DNA of 10,198 bases from contig JAIPDY010000106.1 of the NCBI GenBank assembly GCA_021737445.1, forward strand, positions 1-10,198, in the 5' to 3' direction. Below, piece after piece: positions 6,209 to 10,198 of the stretch. Source of the stretch: Desulfotignum sp. Its GTDB lineage: Bacteria; Desulfobacterota; Desulfobacteria; Desulfobacterales; Desulfobacteraceae. The number at the start of each line of letters is the position of its first letter. The first letter of the stretch is position 1. Below the pieces are notes generated by a model. It searched no databases, was not told the DNA's origin, and was given only the letters and a program-made list of their open reading frames with translations. The translations under genes were made by a program, and so were the position numbers.

Positions 6209-6322
6209 ATGACACAGACTGTTCCCGTCCAACATGACAAAGATGCAAAACAATTTTTCATACAAAAAAATTTTGCCCGGGAATACCTGGCATATGAATA
6301 TGGGCTGCTTCTGGCCCGGTAA
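6209..6322 (+). CDS. Possible 37-residue leader ORF or gene remnant overlapping the lipoprotein start
   Basis: ATG 6209 has the best ribosome binding site of the region: AAGGAG at 6196-6201 with 7-nt spacing, about 50 nt after the predicted transcription start. The ORF runs 37 codons to TAA 6320-6322 in a different frame from the lipoprotein gene and encodes MTQTVPVQHDKDAKQFFIQK followed by NFAREYLAYEYGLLLAR. It could be a leader peptide translationally coupled to an in-frame GTG of the lipoprotein gene at 6327. It could also be the surviving N-terminus of a lost gene: the HD-A-F-I...YLAYE pattern vaguely recalls the first strands of small GNAT-like (YjdJ/NATD1) proteins, but this is a weak impression. 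Confidence 0.4.
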   Translation: MTQTVPVQHDKDAKQFFIQKNFAREYLAYEYGLLLAR

Positions 6323-7721
6323 CCGGGTGACAGTTCCGGCAGCCCTGTTTCTTGCTGCCGTCTTGATGCTCCAGGGGTGCAGCGTGGTAACACCTGATTC
6401 CCGTACTCTGGAGATCCTGCCGGCGTCAGTACACACGGCATCCCCTGAAACACTGAATTTTTCTCTTGCTTCTCCATGGTGGGAACAGTTCAACAGCCGG
6501 GAACTGAACCAGCTTGTCACCCGGGGTTTGACGCACAATTTTTCCATCAGAGAGGCCAGAGCCAGACTGGATCAGGCCGCCAGCCTGGCAGCCGCCACAA
6601 AAGCTGATGCATTGCCCCTCATCACCCTGGAAACCGGCTACAACCGCACCCAGACCGACCAGGACACCACCTCTTTCAACACCTATTCCCTGGGGCCGGC
6701 TGCGTCCTATGAAGTGGATCTGTGGGGCCGCATAAATGCCGGGGTGACATCTTCCTCGCTGGCTGCCCGGGCCTTTGCATCTGATCTTGAAACCGCTGCC
6801 ATGACTGTTGCCGCAGAGGTGGCCCGCACCTGGGTGGACCTGATCACGGCCAGAGAACAGCTGACCCGGGTGAAAAAGCAGCTGGAAGTCAACACCACGG
6901 TCCGCGATCTTCTGGAACTGCGGTTTGAAAAATCCATGTCTTCGGCCCTGGATGTTCTCCAGCAAAGAGAAGTTGTGGCCCAGACCCAGGCCAAAATCCC
7001 GCCCCTGGAAAACCGGATACAGCAGTTGAAAGCATCTGTGCATCTTTTACTGGGACAGACTTCGGGAACCGGTCTCACCATCACGGGTGATCTGCCTGAA
7101 ACATTGCCGGAACTGCCCCACGACGGGCTGCCAGCCAATCTGCTGGTGCTGCGCCCGGATGTCCGTGCCCAGGGCCTGCGCCTTATGGCAGCGGACTGGG
7201 ATGCGGCAGCTGCCAGGGCCTACCGCCTGCCTGATCTGGTTCTCACGGGAAATTTTCTGTTTCAGGACAATGCCCTGGACCTGCTCCTTGACAACTGGAT
7301 ACTGACCCTGGGGGCACGCCTTGCAGGCACCGTATTTGACGGGGGACAAAAAAAAGCTTTGTCCAGGCAGGCTGCCGCTGTGGTGGAAGAGCGGCTGGCA
7401 GCCTATGAAAAAGTGGTGCACACAGCCATTGCCGAGGTGGAAACCAGCATGGCTGCGGAAAAACACCAGGCTGCACATATTCTTTTGCTGACAGCCCAGC
7501 TGGAAACCGCCAGGCAGGCCCTGTCAGAAGCCCGGCGCCGCTATATCAAGGGGCTGGATCCCTTTATCCCGTTTCTGACCGAACAGCTCAATGTCCAGGA
7601 GCTTGAGATCCGCCTGCTTGAACAGTCCGCTTTATTGATAAAAAACCGCATCACCCTTTACCGGGCCCTGGGAGGGGACTGGCAGGCCATTGTCTCCCCC
7701 GTGTCCAAGGAAATGCCATGA
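6234..7721 (+). CDS. RND efflux outer membrane factor, NodT/OprM-type lipoprotein
   Basis: This 495-residue protein is the trimeric outer membrane channel of a tripartite pump. It has a hydrophobic stretch (about 34-46) and a lipobox LQGC (46-49), so Cys49 would be lipidated. A SPWWEQF segment (80-86) is typical of mature NodT proteins. Two outer-membrane efflux (OEP/TolC) repeats follow, with YEVDLWGR (159-166) as a family signature and a VFDGGQKKA counterpart in the second repeat. The start is uncertain: ATG 6234 has no Shine-Dalgarno and gives an unusually long n-region. ATG 6294 gives a more normal signal of about 28 residues, and GTG 6327 lies 4 nt after the stop of the overlapping 37-codon ORF. 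The end overlaps the adaptor gene by ATGA. Confidence 0.93.
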   Translation: MTKMQNNFSYKKILPGNTWHMNMGCFWPGNRVTVPAALFLAAVLMLQGCSVVTPDSRTLEILPASVHTASPETLNFSLASPWWEQFNSRELNQLVTRGLTHNFSIREARARLDQAASLAAATKADALPLITLETGYNRTQTDQDTTSFNTYSLGPAASYEVDLWGRINAGVTSSSLAARAFASDLETAAMTVAAEVARTWVDLITAREQLTRVKKQLEVNTTVRDLLELRFEKSMSSALDVLQQREVVAQTQAKIPPLENRIQQLKASVHLLLGQTSGTGLTITGDLPETLPELPHDGLPANLLVLRPDVRAQGLRLMAADWDAAAARAYRLPDLVLTGNFLFQDNALDLLLDNWILTLGARLAGTVFDGGQKKALSRQAAAVVEERLAAYEKVVHTAIAEVETSMAAEKHQAAHILLLTAQLETARQALSEARRRYIKGLDPFIPFLTEQLNVQELEIRLLEQSALLIKNRITLYRALGGDWQAIVSPVSKEMP

Positions 7722-8941
7722 CCTCGTCTTCTCATATAAAAAAGCCGTTCTTTATACGCATCATCCGCCTTATTGTTCCGGTCGTCATTATTGCCGCCGG
7801 CGTATTCACTGCCCAGTATCTGTATGACACGCGGCCCGTTGCCAGCCGGGGGCGTCCTCAGATCCCCCCGCCCCTGGTGGAAACAGCCATCATGGAAAAA
7901 CAGGACCACCGAATTATTCTTACTGCCATGGGAGCGGTCATGCCCTCCCGGTCCATCACCCTGAAATCCCGGGTGGGCGGGTTTGTGGAAACCATATCAC
8001 CACAACTGATTCCCGGCGGGGTATTTAAAAAAGCACAAGTGATGCTCACTTTGGAAAAAAAAGATTTTGAACTGGATGTGGCCAGAAAAAAAGCCGCCCT
8101 GGACCGGTTGTCCGCCTCCCTTCGGCTGGAGATGGGCCGGCAGGAAGTGGCAAGAGAAGAGATGAAAATTCTGCAAAAAGATGCCGGATCCCCTATCCTG
8201 GATGCCGACCTTGCCCTGCGGGGACCGCAGATGGCCCAGATCAAGGCAGATATTGCCGCTGCCCGGGCAGACCTGGATCAGGCCCGGCTGAACCTGGCAC
8301 GTACCACCATAAAAGCCCCTTTCAACTGCCTGATCACTGCTGTGCATGTACAGACCGGATCCCAGATATCTGCCCAGGATGCACTGGCTGAACTGTCAGG
8401 CACGGATGCTTTCTGGGTAAAGGCCGCCGTTCCTGTGGAACATCTCAAATGGATCTGGACCCCGTCCGGCCCTGATGACACCGGCAGCCCTGCCACCATA
8501 ACCGATCAGAACAACACCCGGCACCAGGGCCGTGTCATCCGTCTTTTGGGGGAACTGGGCAGCGAAACCCGCCTGGCCACGCTGCTCATCACCATTGATG
8601 ACCCTTTGGGCCTGTCCCGCCCGGTTGATACGCCGCTGCTGCTAAACAACTATGTCAAGGTGGCCATCCATGGAGAAAAAATATCTGATGTCATTGCCCT
8701 GCCCAGGCCCATGGTGCGCAGCCAGAACCAGGTATGGGTAGCGGCGGACGGACACCTGGATATCCGGACCATTGATATTGTATGGCGGGATTCGGATCAT
8801 GTGTTTGTCACCAAAGGGCTTGAAACCGGTGATGCCGTGATCCAGTCGGATATGTCCTCGCCGGTGGAGGGCATGGCCTTGCGTGTGCACAACAAAGACC
8901 GGCCGGCTGCAGCCGGAACAGACACAGGAAACCGGCCATGA
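7718..8941 (+). CDS. RND efflux periplasmic adaptor (membrane fusion protein)
   Basis: This 407-residue adaptor joins the inner membrane pump to the outer membrane channel. The N-terminus is positively charged with one hydrophobic segment (about 11-34) and no lipobox Cys, so it is probably anchored by an uncleaved helix or an ordinary signal. The biotinyl-lipoyl halves lie near 85-115 (SRVGGFVETISPQLIPGGVF onward) and 194-227 (ARTTIKAPFNCLITAVHVQT onward). An alpha-helical hairpin of about 80 residues lies between them. The beta-barrel follows with FWVKAAVPVEHL, and the membrane-proximal domain includes VIALPRPMV. ATG 7718 overlaps the preceding stop and has AAGGA at 7707-7711, showing translational coupling. 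Substrate specificity cannot be told. Confidence 0.93.
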   Translation: MTSSSHIKKPFFIRIIRLIVPVVIIAAGVFTAQYLYDTRPVASRGRPQIPPPLVETAIMEKQDHRIILTAMGAVMPSRSITLKSRVGGFVETISPQLIPGGVFKKAQVMLTLEKKDFELDVARKKAALDRLSASLRLEMGRQEVAREEMKILQKDAGSPILDADLALRGPQMAQIKADIAAARADLDQARLNLARTTIKAPFNCLITAVHVQTGSQISAQDALAELSGTDAFWVKAAVPVEHLKWIWTPSGPDDTGSPATITDQNNTRHQGRVIRLLGELGSETRLATLLITIDDPLGLSRPVDTPLLLNNYVKVAIHGEKISDVIALPRPMVRSQNQVWVAADGHLDIRTIDIVWRDSDHVFVTKGLETGDAVIQSDMSSPVEGMALRVHNKDRPAAAGTDTGNRP

Positions 8942-10198
8942 CCACACCTGTGCTCACAGACGGTCATACAGGCGCCATCTCCTGGATGGCCAAAAATCCT
9001 GTGGCAGCCAATCTGTTGATGATTGTCCTGCTGGTGGGGGGGCTGGTCATGGCCTTCGGCATCAAACAGGAGGTGTTTCCTGATTTTGAGGTGGGCGCGG
9101 TATCAGTATCTGTCATCTACCCGGGTGCCGGTCCTGAAGAGGTGGAGCGGGGGATCATTCTGGCCATTGAAGAGGCGGTCCAGGGCCTGGACGGCATTGA
9201 TGAAATGCATGCGACTGCAGGGGAAGGGTTGGGCCGTGTCACCATTGAGGTGCGCCAGGGAATGGATGTGCGCAGCTTTGCCCAGGAGGTGGAAAGCGAG
9301 GTCAATGCCATCACCTCTTTTCCTGATGAGGCGGAACGTCCCATGACCGCGGTTGTGGCCCGCAAGCGCCATGTCATATCCCATGCCGTTTACGGGGATT
9401 TGTCCCGGGCAGTACTCACCCAGCTTGCGGAAAACTTCCGGGACCTGCTGCTCCAGGACCCCCTTATCACCCAGGTGGAACTGGAAGGTACCAGAGATTA
9501 TGAAATTCATGTATCTGTCCCCCAGGCCAGCCTGCGGCGGTACGGCCTCACCCTGGCAGGGGTGGCAGAGCGTATCCGCAACCTTGCCATTGAGCTGCCC
9601 GGCGGGTCTGTCAAAACCCGGGGCGGCGAGATCATGGTCCGCATGAAAGAGCGGCGGGATGTGGCTGATGCCTATGCCGGCCTGCCTATCATCACGGCAG
9701 AAAATGGCGCACAGGTATTGCTGGAAGATATTGCCGATATTTCCGAAGGGTTTGAAGAAACCAACCGGTATGCCACCTTTAACGGCAAACCCGCCATCAT
9801 GGTGGAAGTCTTCCGGGTGGGGGACCAGAAACCCATTGAGGTGGCAAAAGCCGCACGAATCCGGGCGGATATGTTTCAAAAAACCCTGCCCCAAGGGGTG
9901 GGTGTTTCCATGATCAGCGACCGGTCACAGGTGTTTGAACAGCGGGCCGGCCTGCTGATGAAAAACGGATACATCGGCCTTGCCTTGGTGTTCATTCTCC
10001 TGGCCCTGTTTCTGGAAATCCGGCTGGCTTTCTGGGTGTCTCTGGGCATCCCCATATCCATTCTGGGATCATTTGTTTTTTTGCCCCTGACGGATTTTTC
10101 CATTAATGTCGTATCCATGTTTGCCTTTATTGTGACCTTAGGCATTGTGGTGGATGATGCCATTGTGGTGGGAGAAAACATTTACTACTACCGGGAGC
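8938..10198 (+). CDS. RND efflux inner membrane permease (3' end outside window)
   Basis: This proton-driven pump starts at ATG 8938, overlapping the adaptor stop (TGA 8939-8941) by ATGA; AGGAAA lies a few nt upstream. Only the first 420 codons are inside the window, roughly 40% of a normal protein of about 1,000 residues. TM1 is visible at about 21-41, with the porter-domain loop up to about 345. TM2 (YIGLALVFILLALFLEI), TM3 (SLGIPISILGSFVFLPL) and TM4 (FAFIVTLGIVVDDAIVVGEN) follow. The pair D406-D407 in TM4 corresponds to the proton-relay Asp407/Asp408 of AcrB, so the visible part looks functional. It is closest in style to the HAE1 (AcrB-like) drug/organic exporters and lacks the metal-pump look of CusA/CzcA, but the exact subfamily is undetermined. 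Confidence 0.95.
   Translation, partial: MTTPVLTDGHTGAISWMAKNPVAANLLMIVLLVGGLVMAFGIKQEVFPDFEVGAVSVSVIYPGAGPEEVERGIILAIEEAVQGLDGIDEMHATAGEGLGRVTIEVRQGMDVRSFAQEVESEVNAITSFPDEAERPMTAVVARKRHVISHAVYGDLSRAVLTQLAENFRDLLLQDPLITQVELEGTRDYEIHVSVPQASLRRYGLTLAGVAERIRNLAIELPGGSVKTRGGEIMVRMKERRDVADAYAGLPIITAENGAQVLLEDIADISEGFEETNRYATFNGKPAIMVEVFRVGDQKPIEVAKAARIRADMFQKTLPQGVGVSMISDRSQVFEQRAGLLMKNGYIGLALVFILLALFLEIRLAFWVSLGIPISILGSFVFLPLTDFSINVVSMFAFIVTLGIVVDDAIVVGENIYYYRE

Noticed and set aside
1..10198. CRISPR arrays, insertion sequences, tRNA genes or integration sites
   Set aside because: No regularly spaced repeats, transposase genes, terminal inverted repeats or tRNA-like cloverleaf sequences were noticed; the window is almost fully explained by co-directional genes.

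Overview
The window looks like chromosomal DNA from a strictly anaerobic, probably marine sulfate-reducing bacterium of the Desulfobacteraceae type. This is an inference from three things: a corrinoid and tetrahydrofolate methyltransferase set, a large acyl-CoA dehydrogenase, and moderate GC with GC-ending codons. No 16S or other taxonomic marker is present. All main genes are on the + strand, and no mobile element, tRNA, rRNA or CRISPR array is visible.

Layout: (1) 1-1178 is the C-terminal two thirds of a large acyl-CoA dehydrogenase, closed by a strong intrinsic terminator (1217-1259). (2) 1334-2797 is a PAS-AAA+-Fis sigma-54 activator of the RocR type. (3) 2798-3055 is a control region with inverted-repeat candidate activator sites, an exact IHF consensus and a -24/-12 promoter in the classical order. 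(4) 3056-5946 is a three-gene operon: an MttB-superfamily methyltransferase without pyrrolysine, its corrinoid protein, and a methyl-corrinoid:tetrahydrofolate methyltransferase. (5) 5947-6233 holds a hairpin and a near-consensus sigma-70 promoter. (6) 6234 to the window end is a tripartite RND efflux operon: NodT-type outer membrane lipoprotein, periplasmic adaptor, and inner membrane pump cut by the window edge. Its three genes overlap by ATGA. A 37-codon ORF with a good ribosome binding site overlaps the start of the first of these in another frame.

How the genes work together: the methyltransferase probably takes a methyl group from a quaternary amine or related methylated compound and puts it on the cobalt of the corrinoid protein. 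The third enzyme then passes it to tetrahydrofolate, and in a sulfate reducer the methyl group would be oxidised through the Wood-Ljungdahl methyl branch. The sigma-54 activator just upstream very probably switches this operon on when it senses a small molecule through its PAS domain. The substrate cannot be read from the sequence; glycine betaine, another betaine or DMSP are candidates. The corrinoid-reactivating protein and a substrate transporter are not in the window. The efflux operon appears to be a separate unit with its own promoter.
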